Assembly (NCBI GenBank): GCA_964609305.1
Contig: CAZSRK010000049.1
Coordinates: 1-15,605 of the forward strand
DNA: 15,605 bases
From: CAKSXP01 sp964609305
GTDB lineage: Bacteria > Bacillota > Clostridia > Oscillospirales > Oscillospiraceae
Direction: 5' to 3'
The notes under the pieces are model-generated. The model was not told the DNA's origin, ran no database searches, and was given only the letters and a program-made list of their open reading frames with translations. Of the stretch, positions 6,247 through 14,180 are shown one piece after another. Every line of letters starts with the position of its first letter. The first letter of the stretch is position 1. Position numbers and translations under genes: made by a program.

Positions 6247-8187
6247 TTACGCGATTGTAATCGTGGTTATGAGAGTGAAATCCGTCATGTCCAGAACTGT
6301 TATGGCGTCTCCTATAATATATGCAAAATCGTCGATATAAAGCCCACGTGCGCCGCTCCAGCTTTCGCCGCAGTCAATCTCAGCGCTCTTTGTGAATCCC
6401 TCCGCGTCCGTATAGCCATAGATCATATAACTCCCGTCAGCCGGGAAGCCGATGAAGTTCTTTTCTGCGGAGATGAGTATCGCCTTGTGGTTATACAGGG
6501 CCTCGCTGTATGACTGCCCGAGCGACAGGGTGCATTTTTCGCGTACGTCAGATGGGTCAGATGTGTCGAACATACTGAGCTTTATGCCGTCCGCTGAACC
6601 GGTTGCCTCGTCAGCGTCCCTTCCCAGGCCGAACAGCCGGCCTTCGCTCCAGAAGTGTAGATACTCTGAAAAGCCAGGTATTTTCAGAGCGCTGAGCACC
6701 TCGGGAGACGAGGGGTCGCTCAGGTCAACGGCAAACAGCGGGTCTGTCTGGCGGAAAGTGACAAAGTACGCGATATCGCCGTCAAATCTCGCGGAATAGA
6801 CGATCTCATCCTCGGCGAGACCGTCAACCTTACCGACGGTCGCAAGGCCGCCATCAAGGATATAAAGGCCGTTAAAGCTTGCGCTGTCATCCCAGACATA
6901 GTTTGTGATGTCGCGTTCTTCGTCGACATAGACACTGTAACTGTCTGTGGACACGGTTGTGACGACGCGCAGATAGCCGTTGTGCTCGTCCAGTGAGAAC
7001 TGGTCGTTGAGGTACCCCGGGACGCTCCCGGAGGCGGCAAATGTTACGCTTCCGCCGGAGATATCGTAACGGGTTATCCTGGTGCGGCTACCGCTGACGT
7101 AATCTGTTACCTTATATACGCTCTCGGTGCGCTCCTCGCCGGCGTCGCGGTAATATTCATTGTCGGCAAGGTAGATGCCGCCTGTACTCATATACACCGT
7201 GTCGCCGGAACCGAGCAGGCTTTCGGCATGGCCGAGGGCGCCGCTGCGTGCGTCATAAACGCCGATGACGCAGTAGCTGTCGGAGCTGCAGTCCGGGTAA
7301 ACTGCGATACATTCCGGCTCCAGCGGCGTTACCACGCCGTCTATGCCTATACAGGGGACATAAGTACCGGGATCGCTCTCGTCAAAATCATAGACATAGT
7401 AACGGCTGATAAGAAAGAGCCAGCCATCGTACAGACGCGAGGTATTCAGATAGCCGTCCTGAGAGATGGATGTAATCAGGGCAGGGGAGGTGGGGTCGCT
7501 CACATCGATAAAATCAAGACAGACTGTTTCCGAGTATTCGTAGTCCCGTTCTTCCTGCGTCGACCAGTCAAGGCTGTAATAATCCGGTGAGATGACGATA
7601 ACAGTGCTGCCGTTTACATACATTTCAGCGGGTGATTTATCCCGGTATTCATAATAGGTCTGATATCCACTAGCCTCGGTTGTGTCCTCGGAATAGCCGA
7701 GCGTGATACTGCCCAATCTGCCTGTGTCCGCTCCTGCGGCTTCGTAGATAACAAGGTCATTGCCGTGCAGGACATAAATATATCTGCCGTCGGTTTTGAC
7801 GATGTCGCCTTCGTCGATACCGGCGACCTGCACATTGGTCTGCGAGTAATCTCCTGCCGTCTCGCCGGCCTGCAAAACGGTATCGTCAGAGGCGGGAGCT
7901 TCAGCTTCAGCCATCTCTTCCAGAACAGCGAGAGGGGCAAGTGCGTCGGTCTCATACGCATATCTACTGCCAAGATGCTCGATGAGCTGGGAATAATCCT
8001 GCACATATTGGGGTGCATCCATGTTCTGGACATCGTATGGGGATGGGCTTTCCGTCACTATATCGTCCGGAACTTCACTGGGCGCGCCGGTGAATATATC
8101 TTCGGGAATATCGGACGTCTGCGCGCATCCGGTAAACGCTGACAACAGTATGAATGATGCAAGAGCGAGAGACAGCGTTCTTTTCAT
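6247..8187 (-). CDS. Secreted beta-propeller lipoprotein (PF09826 type)
   Basis: A 646-residue extracytoplasmic lipoprotein of the Beta_propel family (PF09826), which is of unknown function. It starts with a lipoprotein signal peptide (basic K2-R3, hydrophobic 5-18) ending in FTGC with C21 as the lipid-modified residue. Then come an acidic, low-complexity linker and family hallmarks: VAGIDEGDIVKTDGRYIYVL, and later FRQTDPLFAVDLSDP and IPGFSEYLH. AGGAGG eight bases before ATG 8187 sets this start; an in-frame ATG 25 codons upstream is rejected because it overlaps the livF terminator and would bury the signal peptide. The protein ends normally and is not truncated. It is flanked by terminators and promoters of its neighbours, so it is probably monocistronic; a TATAAA about 20-40 bases upstream may be its -10. 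A role in cell-surface binding is only a guess. Confidence 0.85.
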   Translation of the reverse strand: MKRTLSLALASFILLSAFTGCAQTSDIPEDIFTGAPSEVPDDIVTESPSPYDVQNMDAPQYVQDYSQLIEHLGSRYAYETDALAPLAVLEEMAEAEAPASDDTVLQAGETAGDYSQTNVQVAGIDEGDIVKTDGRYIYVLHGNDLVIYEAAGADTGRLGSITLGYSEDTTEASGYQTYYEYRDKSPAEMYVNGSTVIVISPDYYSLDWSTQEERDYEYSETVCLDFIDVSDPTSPALITSISQDGYLNTSRLYDGWLFLISRYYVYDFDESDPGTYVPCIGIDGVVTPLEPECIAVYPDCSSDSYCVIGVYDARSGALGHAESLLGSGDTVYMSTGGIYLADNEYYRDAGEERTESVYKVTDYVSGSRTRITRYDISGGSVTFAASGSVPGYLNDQFSLDEHNGYLRVVTTVSTDSYSVYVDEERDITNYVWDDSASFNGLYILDGGLATVGKVDGLAEDEIVYSARFDGDIAYFVTFRQTDPLFAVDLSDPSSPEVLSALKIPGFSEYLHFWSEGRLFGLGRDADEATGSADGIKLSMFDTSDPSDVREKCTLSLGQSYSEALYNHKAILISAEKNFIGFPADGSYMIYGYTDAEGFTKSAEIDCGESWSGARGLYIDDFAYIIGDAITVLDMTDFTLITTITIA

Positions 8188-8244
8188 TCTGAGGACCTCC
8201 TTTCCTGTATGTTTATATGACGCATGTGGATACTGAATGTTCCA

Positions 8245-8275
8245 AAGAGAAAAGCCGTCCATAGCGGACGGCTTT
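8245..8275 (-). terminator. Intrinsic terminator of the liv operon
   Basis: Read on the minus strand, a perfect 10-bp stem AAAGCCGTCC / GGACGGCTTT (8275-8266 and 8260-8251) with a 5-base loop runs into TTTTCTCTTT. It begins about 15 bases past the livF stop. Confidence 0.85.
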
Positions 8276-8290
8276 CCAATATACGGGCTT

Positions 8291-8989
8291 TCAGGTCCCG
8301 AGATATGCTCTTTTTATATCCTCATTTGCCAGAAGCTCCTGCCCGGAGCCACTCATCGTGATGCGGCCGGTTTCGAGCACATAGCCGACATCTGCGGTCT
8401 TGAGGGCCATATTTGCGTTTTGCTCGATAAGAAGGATGGTGACGCCCTGTCCGCTTATCTGCTTTATTATTGAGAAGATGTCCTGCACGACCAGCGGGGC
8501 AAGGCCCAGAGAAGGTTCGTCCATCATCATCAGTTTCGGACGGCTCATCAGCGCACGTCCGACAGCAAGCATCTGCTGTTCACCGCCGGAGAGGGTGCCT
8601 CCGAGCTGCCAGTGGCGCTCTTTCAGCCGGGGAAACAGGGAGTATACCCAATCCAGGTCGGAGCTGATGTTGTCCTTGCGCAGATACGCGCCGATGCGCA
8701 GGTTTTCAAGGACGGTCAGATCCGGGAAGATTTTGCGCCCCTCAGGGACGAGGGTTATGCCACGTGTGACGATAGCGGTGGGATCCTTTCCCGTTATATC
8801 CTCGCCCATAAATTCTATTGAGCCGGAGGCGGGCTTTACAAGGCCGGAAATCGTGCGCAGCGTGGTGGATTTACCGGCGCCGTTTGCGCCGATGAGCGTT
8901 ACAATGCTGCCCTCCGGCACCTCGAAGGAGATGCCCTTGACAGCTTCGATGCCGCCGTAATTGACTTTAAGATCTGTTATTTTAAGCAT
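8291..8989 (-). CDS. livF: Branched-chain amino acid ABC transporter, ATP-binding protein LivF
   Basis: A 232-residue cytoplasmic ATPase of the HAAT-type importer. Walker A GANGAGKS (34-41), ABC signature LSGGE (133-137) and Walker B LMMMDEP (153-159) are intact. The H-loop position reads LIEQN (187-191), with glutamine in place of the usual histidine, which is normal for LivF and helps separate it from LivG. Its start overlaps the end of livG by 8 bases; the GGGGGTGG ribosome site lies inside livG. It forms the nucleotide-binding pair with LivG and is the last gene before the terminator. Confidence 0.95.
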   Translation of the reverse strand: MLKITDLKVNYGGIEAVKGISFEVPEGSIVTLIGANGAGKSTTLRTISGLVKPASGSIEFMGEDITGKDPTAIVTRGITLVPEGRKIFPDLTVLENLRIGAYLRKDNISSDLDWVYSLFPRLKERHWQLGGTLSGGEQQMLAVGRALMSRPKLMMMDEPSLGLAPLVVQDIFSIIKQISGQGVTILLIEQNANMALKTADVGYVLETGRITMSGSGQELLANEDIKRAYLGT

Positions 8990-9824
8990 CGTCAGCCACC
9001 CCCAGATATGCGTCTATGACGCGCTGATTGTTCTGGACCTCTTCCGGTGTGCCCTCGGCGATCAGTTTGCCGAAGTCGAGGACATATATCCTCTCGGATA
9101 TACGCATGACGAGATCCATATGGTGCTCTATCATGAGAATGGTGAGGCCGTATTTTTCGCGTATCTGCTTTATGAACTCCGTCAGCTCCAGAGTTTCCTG
9201 CGGGTTCATGCCGGCGGCTGGCTCATCCAGCAGGAGGAGCTTCGGCTCCGTTGCCAGCGCGCGGGCGATCTCAAGCCGGCGCTGGAGGCCATAGGGAAGG
9301 CTTGTAGCCAACTCGTCCCTGTGTTCGAACAGGTTCTGTTCGACAAGCAGGGCCTCGGTCTCCTCACGCATGCGGCGTTCCTCTGCATGGCTGATGCGGA
9401 AGGTGGCGGAAAAGACGTTCTGCTTTGCTCGCATGTGCTTTGCGGTGAGGACATTGTCAAAGACGCTCATGCTGGAGAAAAGACGGATGTTCTGGAACGT
9501 ACGAGCGATGCCCAGTGCAGTGATTTTGTCGGGCGTAGGGTTAATTTTCTTTGTGTACTTGCCCATGTTTTCGCCGGCGTAAAGCTTCTTTACCTTGCCG
9601 TGCGGATAGTTTTCAACGATGGTGTCACCCATGAAGCTGATTCGGCCGTTTGTCGGCTCGTAAACGCCGGTGATGCAGTTGAACGCGGTGGTTTTACCGG
9701 CTCCATTTGGGCCGATAAGCGCGACGATTTCACCTTTATCTACCGTCATAGACAGATTGTTCACAGCGACGACGCCGCCGAACTGCATGGTCACGTTTTC
9801 AACATTGAGGACGTTTTCCGTCAT
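8982..9824 (-). CDS. livG: Branched-chain amino acid ABC transporter, ATP-binding protein LivG
   Basis: A 280-residue ATPase. Walker A GPNGAGKT (38-45), signature LPYGLQRR (176-183, the LivG variant of LSGGQ), Walker B LLLLDEP (196-202) and the H-loop EHH (233-235) are all present. It is some 25 residues longer than E. coli LivG; the extra length is a lysine- and tyrosine-rich insert at about 72-100, between the Walker A domain and the Q-loop (ARTFQNIRLF). GGAGG lies about 8 bases before ATG 9824. It overlaps livM by four bases (ATGA), so the two are translationally coupled. Confidence 0.95.
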   Translation of the reverse strand: MTENVLNVENVTMQFGGVVAVNNLSMTVDKGEIVALIGPNGAGKTTAFNCITGVYEPTNGRISFMGDTIVENYPHGKVKKLYAGENMGKYTKKINPTPDKITALGIARTFQNIRLFSSMSVFDNVLTAKHMRAKQNVFSATFRISHAEERRMREETEALLVEQNLFEHRDELATSLPYGLQRRLEIARALATEPKLLLLDEPAAGMNPQETLELTEFIKQIREKYGLTILMIEHHMDLVMRISERIYVLDFGKLIAEGTPEEVQNNQRVIDAYLGVADDA

Positions 9825-10957
9825 TTGGACACCTCCTCACCCTTGCGCTTGAAGATTCGTCGGTATAATCGCTTGAAAAAGTTTATGATACCTTCAACGG
9901 AGAACTCATGATCGCCCATGATGCCTCTGCGGTAGAACAGTACGACGAGCATTATGATGACAGAAAAAACAACCATGCGGAAACCGGAACGCAGCAGGGG
10001 GACTTTGAAAGCTCCGATCCACGTCTCCTGGTCAAGGAAGCGCAGCCACCACTCGCTGCAGGCCACGAAGAGAAACGAGCCGATGCAGCTTCCGGTTACG
10101 GAGCCGATACCGCCCAGTACAACGATCAGAAGTATCTCATAGGTCATCGAGGATTTAAAGGCGCTGGCCTGGATAGTGGTCTGATACATGGCCAGCAAGG
10201 CACCGCCAACGCCTGCGAAGAAGGAGCTTATGACAAAGCTCATCTGTTTGTGACGGGCAAGATTGATGCCCATCGCCTCGGCCGCTATCTCATCGTCACG
10301 GATTGCCTTAAAGGCTCGTCCATAGGATGAATTAATCAATAGTACAATGATTGCGATACACACGCCCGCAACGATAAAGGGAAACAATACGGAGCTGAAC
10401 GTGGGGAATTTGCGCAGCAGGTTGGAACCGTTGGTCAAGGGCCCGAGAGTGTCCCACTGGAATATCGCGCGGATGATCTCTGCAAATCCGAGCGTTGCGA
10501 TAGCCAGATAGTCGCTTTTCAGACGCAGGACGGGAAGACCTATGAGGAAAGCGAACACGGCCGCGCAGCAGCCGGCGATGATAAGCGTTATTATAACACC
10601 AAGCATGTTGCCGACGTCAGCGCCGAGAAAGCTGCCCGACAGAAGCTCCGGGATCGAAAACTGCACGATGCCGCCGTCGAAATACTGATAAACTGATGCT
10701 CTTGCGTCGGCTGGAATTGAGAGGATGCCGTATGCGTATGCGCCGATGAGCATGAACCCCGCCTGACCAAGGGAGAAAAGCCCGGTAAAGCCGTTTAGCA
10801 GGTTCATAGATACCGCGACGAGTGCATATATCGCGCCTTTTTTAAGCACCGTGAAGAGCATAGATGAGGCAGGGATCACAGCCTCAAGCACAAACAGCAG
10901 TACAATAAGAGCGACAAGAAGAGCCGCATTTATGATATTTTTTTTCTTTTTACTCAT
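9821..10957 (-). CDS. livM: Branched-chain amino acid ABC transporter permease LivM
   Basis: A 378-residue inner membrane permease (PF02653 type) that pairs with LivH. It opens with a lysine-rich cytoplasmic tail (2-6), has about ten hydrophobic segments, and carries the family segments SLGQAGFMLIGAYAYG and, in the cytoplasmic loop, YGRAFKAIRDDEIAAEAMGI, which contacts the ATPases. The C-terminus is long and basic. ATG 10957 is chosen because GAGGTG lies six bases upstream; a GTG three codons earlier is the alternative but overlaps that ribosome site. It starts 10 bases after livH and overlaps livG by four bases. Confidence 0.94.
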   Translation of the reverse strand: MSKKKKNIINAALLVALIVLLFVLEAVIPASSMLFTVLKKGAIYALVAVSMNLLNGFTGLFSLGQAGFMLIGAYAYGILSIPADARASVYQYFDGGIVQFSIPELLSGSFLGADVGNMLGVIITLIIAGCCAAVFAFLIGLPVLRLKSDYLAIATLGFAEIIRAIFQWDTLGPLTNGSNLLRKFPTFSSVLFPFIVAGVCIAIIVLLINSSYGRAFKAIRDDEIAAEAMGINLARHKQMSFVISSFFAGVGGALLAMYQTTIQASAFKSSMTYEILLIVVLGGIGSVTGSCIGSFLFVACSEWWLRFLDQETWIGAFKVPLLRSGFRMVVFSVIIMLVVLFYRRGIMGDHEFSVEGIINFFKRLYRRIFKRKGEEVSK

Positions 10958-10967
10958 GGCACACACC

Positions 10968-11852
10968 TCAAACCTTGTCGGTCTGCTTTTCGCCGAAGAG
11001 TCCGGTGGGCTTTGCGACGAGTATGATTATCAGCAGGGCAAAGGTGAAAGCGTCCGAAAACGTTGAGTAGCCCGCGCCCTTGATAAGATTTTCGCAGATA
11101 CCTATTATAAATGCGCCGATCACCGCGCCGGGTATGGAGCCAATGCCGCCAAAGACGGCGGCGACAAAGGCCTTCAGACCGGGCATGGAGCCGATGGTCG
11201 GGGTGACTGTCGTATAGCTGGTGAAATACAGCATGGAACCTATCGCGGCAAGGAAAGACCCTATGATAAAGGTAACGCTTATAACGGAATTTATTTTGAC
11301 ACCCATAAGCTGGCTTGTCTCAAAATCCTTGGAGACAGCACGCATGGCCATACCAGTCCTTGTGTGTTTAATGAGCATGACGAGCGCCACGACAAGGATT
11401 ATGGTCAGTATCGGGGTGATGATGGTCACAAGCTTGGTCGAGGCAGATCCGATGGTGATGGTATTGCTTATCCACGGGATGACCGGATACTGTTTGGCAA
11501 GGCCGCCGGTTATATACCATGCGCAGTTCTGAAGCAGATAGGACACACCGATCGCGGATATCATGATGGACATCCTTGGCGCCGAGCGCAGGGGCTTGTA
11601 CGCCACACGCTCGATAAGGAAGCCCAGAAGCACGGTAAGTATGATGACGAGGGGGATCGCAATATAAAGCGGCATGCTCGCGGAAGCATAGATCATTATA
11701 AAGCCTGCCACCATAAAAATATCGCCGTGTGCAAAGTTTATAAGGCGAAGGATACCATAAACCATCGTGTACCCGATGGCGATTAGCGCGTACTGTCCGC
11801 CAACGGAAATGCCGGCAAGAATATACGGCAGATTCTGGTTAATGAAGTCCAT
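10968..11852 (-). CDS. livH: Branched-chain amino acid ABC transporter permease LivH
   Basis: A 294-residue membrane permease with about eight hydrophobic segments. Family hallmarks are the N-terminal GISVGGQYALIAIGYTMVYG with INFAHGDIFM just after it, and the cytoplasmic loop TRTGMAMRAVSKDFETSQLMG that docks on the ATPase. ATG 11852 is chosen over a start 23 codons upstream, because GGAGG lies seven bases before it and the upstream frame runs through a hairpin. It follows the binding protein after a 134-base gap with two strong hairpins, so it may be made in smaller amount than the binding protein. Confidence 0.94.
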   Translation of the reverse strand: MDFINQNLPYILAGISVGGQYALIAIGYTMVYGILRLINFAHGDIFMVAGFIMIYASASMPLYIAIPLVIILTVLLGFLIERVAYKPLRSAPRMSIMISAIGVSYLLQNCAWYITGGLAKQYPVIPWISNTITIGSASTKLVTIITPILTIILVVALVMLIKHTRTGMAMRAVSKDFETSQLMGVKINSVISVTFIIGSFLAAIGSMLYFTSYTTVTPTIGSMPGLKAFVAAVFGGIGSIPGAVIGAFIIGICENLIKGAGYSTFSDAFTFALLIIILVAKPTGLFGEKQTDKV

Positions 11853-11870
11853 ATAACAACCTCCGATTAG

Positions 11871-11916
11871 CGCCGTCTCGAAAGGAGAAAGTGGTTTTTC
11901 CCCTTTCGAGGCGGCG
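11871..11916 (-). other. Long hairpin in the leader of livH
   Basis: CGCCGTCTCGAAAGG (11871-11885) and CCTTTCGAGGCGGCG (11902-11916) form a 15-bp stem with one imperfect pair (position 11876 with 11911). The loop side continues with GAAA/TTTT pairs. On the minus-strand transcript it sits just before the livH ribosome site and has no T-run after it, so it is likely an mRNA stability or processing structure rather than a terminator. Confidence 0.6.
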
Positions 11917-11940
11917 CACAAAAGCTTTTGAAAACGGGGT

Positions 11941-11967
11941 ACGGCGGGGGCTCAGCGCCCCCGCCGT
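11941..11967 (-). terminator. GC-rich hairpin between the binding protein gene and livH, possible attenuator
   Basis: A perfect 11-bp stem ACGGCGGGGGC (11941-11951) / GCCCCCGCCGT (11957-11967) with a 5-base loop lies 20 bases past the binding protein stop. On the minus strand it is followed by ACCCCGTTTTC, a weak T-run. Partial termination or a 3'-end stabiliser for the binding protein message is plausible. Confidence 0.6.
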
Positions 11968-11986
11968 GTATTTCGGCATCTTGGTC

Positions 11987-13174
11987 TCAGCTAAGGTCGG
12001 CGATGGTCTGAGTCTTGACAAACTCAAAAGCGCCGGTCTCGGTGTTGACGGTCTTGATATAGGCCATATCCTTGTTTGCGTCGCCGGTCTCGTTGAAGGA
12101 GATGGCTCCGGTAACGCCGTTGATGGAGACGCCGGCAAGCGCGGCGCATATATCCTCACCACTGGTGGAGCCAGCGGCCTCTATGGCTGCAACAGCGACG
12201 TTGTATCCGTCGAAGCCGAGAGCGGAGACAGCCGCGACGATGTCATTGCCGCCGTTGTCGGTCAGACGCTGAGAATCCTCATTGAGCCAGGCCTTGAAGC
12301 CGGTGACAAATTCGGATGCTGCAGTGCTGCTGGTATCGTTCTCGTCAAAGAAAGTGGAGACATCGATCTCGAGGTCGGAGCCCTGGGCTGCCTCAAGGAT
12401 AACGGAGCTCTCCCAGGTATCGCCGGCCATGATCGGGAAGGTAACATTCTGGGCAGCGGCCTGGGTGATTATGAGAGAAGCTGCAGTGGTAGAGGTCGGT
12501 GAAAAGAAGACGTCAGCACCGGCGTTCATGGCGTTGGTCAGGAACGCGGAGTAGTCGTTGTTGCCCTCCTGGAAGGTCTCTTCGATGACGGTGCCGCCCA
12601 TCTCCTCAAATGCGATCTTGAAGTAGTTACCGAGGCCGACAGAGTAGTCGTCGCCGAGCTGAGTCAGGACATATGCGGTCTGCGCGCCCTTGCTCATGGC
12701 GAAGTTGGCCATGACGGTACCCTGGAACGGATCGAGGAAGCATACACGGTAATAGTAATCATTGCCCTCGGTGACCTGCGGATTGGTGCAGGAGCAGCCG
12801 ATGGCAGGGATCTTGGCCTGCTCGAATATGTCACCGGCAGCGATGGATACGCCGGAGCCGTAGGAGCCCAGGACGATAGACACGCCAGCGGAAACGAGGC
12901 TCTGCGCAGCAGAGGGGGCCTTATCCGTAGAGGACTGATTGTCAACTATCTCAAGCTCGATGGTGTATTCCGTGCCGTCGATGGTGACAGTGTTGTTGAG
13001 GCTGTGGGCATACTGGATGCCAAGCACTTCCTGCTTGCCGCCCGCGCCGTTGTCGCCCGAGGAGGGCTCAAACACGCCAATCTTTATGATGTTGGAGTCG
13101 GAGCTGCTGCCGCAGCCTGCGAAAACGGAAAGGAGCAGTACAAGCGAGATGATAAGTGCAAGTGTTCTTTTCAT
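11987..13174 (-). CDS. Branched-chain amino acid type ABC transporter substrate-binding lipoprotein
   Basis: A 395-residue extracellular binding protein (Peripla_BP_6 type) of the HAAT family, anchored by lipid. The signal peptide has K2-R3, a hydrophobic core at 5-18 and the lipobox FAGC with C21, then a short SSSDS linker. The mature domain starts with IIKIGVFEPSSGDNGAGGKQ, typical of LivJ/LivK relatives, and carries VLGSYGSGVSIAAGDIFEQA, the usual hinge-region segment. AAGGAG, about ten bases before ATG 13174, sets the start; an in-frame start 32 codons upstream is rejected because it would bury the signal peptide and overlap the -10 box. The ligand is inferred from the family and from livHMGF downstream: leucine, isoleucine or valine, but short amides or urea are also bound by this family. 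Confidence 0.93.
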   Translation of the reverse strand: MKRTLALIISLVLLLSVFAGCGSSSDSNIIKIGVFEPSSGDNGAGGKQEVLGIQYAHSLNNTVTIDGTEYTIELEIVDNQSSTDKAPSAAQSLVSAGVSIVLGSYGSGVSIAAGDIFEQAKIPAIGCSCTNPQVTEGNDYYYRVCFLDPFQGTVMANFAMSKGAQTAYVLTQLGDDYSVGLGNYFKIAFEEMGGTVIEETFQEGNNDYSAFLTNAMNAGADVFFSPTSTTAASLIITQAAAQNVTFPIMAGDTWESSVILEAAQGSDLEIDVSTFFDENDTSSTAASEFVTGFKAWLNEDSQRLTDNGGNDIVAAVSALGFDGYNVAVAAIEAAGSTSGEDICAALAGVSINGVTGAISFNETGDANKDMAYIKTVNTETGAFEFVKTQTIADLS

Positions 13175-13201
13175 TTTGTTCAATCTCCTTAAATTCTCTT
13201 G

Positions 13202-13245
13202 CCTCAAAAGAGATGTCCGCATAGCGCGGACATATGTTTTTGAGG
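13202..13245 (-). other. Structured 5' leader of the liv operon
   Basis: In the predicted leader of about 77 bases, the outer arms CCTCAAAA (13202-13209) / TTTTGAGG (13238-13245) and the inner perfect stem ATGTCCGC (13213-13220) / GCGGACAT (13226-13233) stack into one hairpin with a 5-base loop. It lies near the 5' end of the transcript and is not followed by a T-run. It may protect the messenger or bind a regulator. No T-box or known riboswitch motif is visible. Confidence 0.6.
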
Positions 13246-13258
13246 ATATTCTTTCGGA

Positions 13259-13287
13259 ATTATACCTCATTTTTCAAATTAATGCAA
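13259..13287 (-). promoter_or_regulatory. Promoter of the liv operon
   Basis: On the minus strand a perfect -10 TATAAT (13264-13259) lies 17 bases after a weak -35 TTGCAT (13287-13282; 3 of 6 match). The expected transcript start is near 13252. A weak -35 with a perfect -10 suggests a regulated promoter. Confidence 0.65.
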
Positions 13288-13435
13288 TACACAATTTGCT
13301 CATTTTTGTCGTTTTGGCAAAGCCCGGTATTGTTTTGCACAGAATCTGCGCAAAACAGAGGCAGAACTTCCAATCATAGCGGCAGACGACGAAAGAAAAG
13401 CTGAAAACTGCTGACAATCCGTAGTTTTCATGGTA

Positions 13436-13481
13436 TTTTAAGTTAAGATTAAAGTTTAACGGGTATTTTCAAAGCTAATAT
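13436..13481 (+). promoter_or_regulatory. Tandem hexamer repeats and candidate promoter of the two-component operon
   Basis: Four TTAAG-like hexamers follow each other: TTTAAG (13437-13442), TTAAGA (13443-13448), TTAAAG (13449-13454) and TTTAAC (13455-13460). A possible -10 TAATAT (13476-13481) lies 15 bases on, without a consensus -35. OmpR-family regulators bind tandem direct repeats next to the -35 region, so autoregulation by the adjacent response regulator is the simplest reading. The rest of the 331-base divergent gap (13175-13505) holds the liv promoter and leader and nothing else I can name. Confidence 0.4.
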
Positions 13482-13505
13482 AACCCGCAAAGGAGGCGCA
13501 TAACC

Positions 13506-14180
13506 GTGCGCATTTTGCTTGCCGAGGATGAACGCGCACTATCCAGAGCTGTTGTCGCATTGCTCGAAAAGAACAACTGCTCAGCGGACGCCGTATACGA
13601 CGGGGAGGAGGCGCTGGCATATCTGGAGGCCGGAAACTATGATGCGCTGATACTCGACATCATGATGCCCGGCGTGGACGGTATGACCGTGCTGCGCAGA
13701 CTCCGGGAAAAGGGGAACCGCATACCGGTTTTAATGCTCACGGCAAAGTCCGAGGTAGATGATAAGGTCCTGGGGCTGGATGCCGGTGCGAACGACTATC
13801 TCACAAAGCCGTTTTCCGCAAAGGAGCTCATGGCCCGCATCCGAGCGATGACGCGTGCGCAGACAGGGCAGGTCAGCAGCCATCTCAGGTTTGGAAACGT
13901 CACGCTGGACCAGAGCACGTTTGAGCTGTCCTCTCCCTCGGGCAGCTTCCAGCTTGCAAACAAGGAGTTTCAGATGATGGAGCTGCTTATGCTAAATCCC
14001 CGGCAGCTTATATCTTCCGAACGTTTTCTCGAGCGGATATGGGGATATGACAGCGATGTGGGGCTGAACGTGGTGTGGGTATATATCTCCTATCTGCGCA
14101 AAAAACTCACCGCCCTGCACGCAGACATTCGGATAAAAGCGGTGCGCAACGCGGGATATTCTCTGGAAATGCTGAAATGA
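13506..14180 (+). CDS. OmpR-family response regulator
   Basis: A 224-residue DNA-binding response regulator. The receiver domain (1 to about 115) has the acidic pocket E7-D8, the phosphorylation site D51 in LDIMMPG, T79 and K101 in TKPF. The winged-helix effector domain (about 125-224) ends with the usual VWVYISYLRKKL and AVRNAGYSL segments. The start is GTG 13506, with AAAGGAGG (13489-13496) nine bases upstream. The stop overlaps the kinase ATG by two bases of a shared ATGA, which shows tight coupling. It is divergent from the liv operon; a regulatory link is possible but not shown. Its target genes cannot be read from the sequence apart from the hexamer repeats at its own promoter. Confidence 0.95.
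   Translation: MRILLAEDERALSRAVVALLEKNNCSADAVYDGEEALAYLEAGNYDALILDIMMPGVDGMTVLRRLREKGNRIPVLMLTAKSEVDDKVLGLDAGANDYLTKPFSAKELMARIRAMTRAQTGQVSSHLRFGNVTLDQSTFELSSPSGSFQLANKEFQMMELLMLNPRQLISSERFLERIWGYDSDVGLNVVWVYISYLRKKLTALHADIRIKAVRNAGYSLEMLK

Noticed and set aside
10966..10966. GTG start for LivM three codons upstream of the chosen ATG
   Set aside because: It falls within the GAGGTG ribosome site that serves ATG 10957.
13175..13260. T-box or amino acid riboswitch in the liv leader
   Set aside because: No T-box sequence and too short a leader; only a simple hairpin is visible.
13266..13280. CodY-like box (ATTTTTCAAATTAAT) in the liv promoter
   Set aside because: It matches only about 10 of 15 positions in an AT-rich region, and CodY presence in this organism is not shown.
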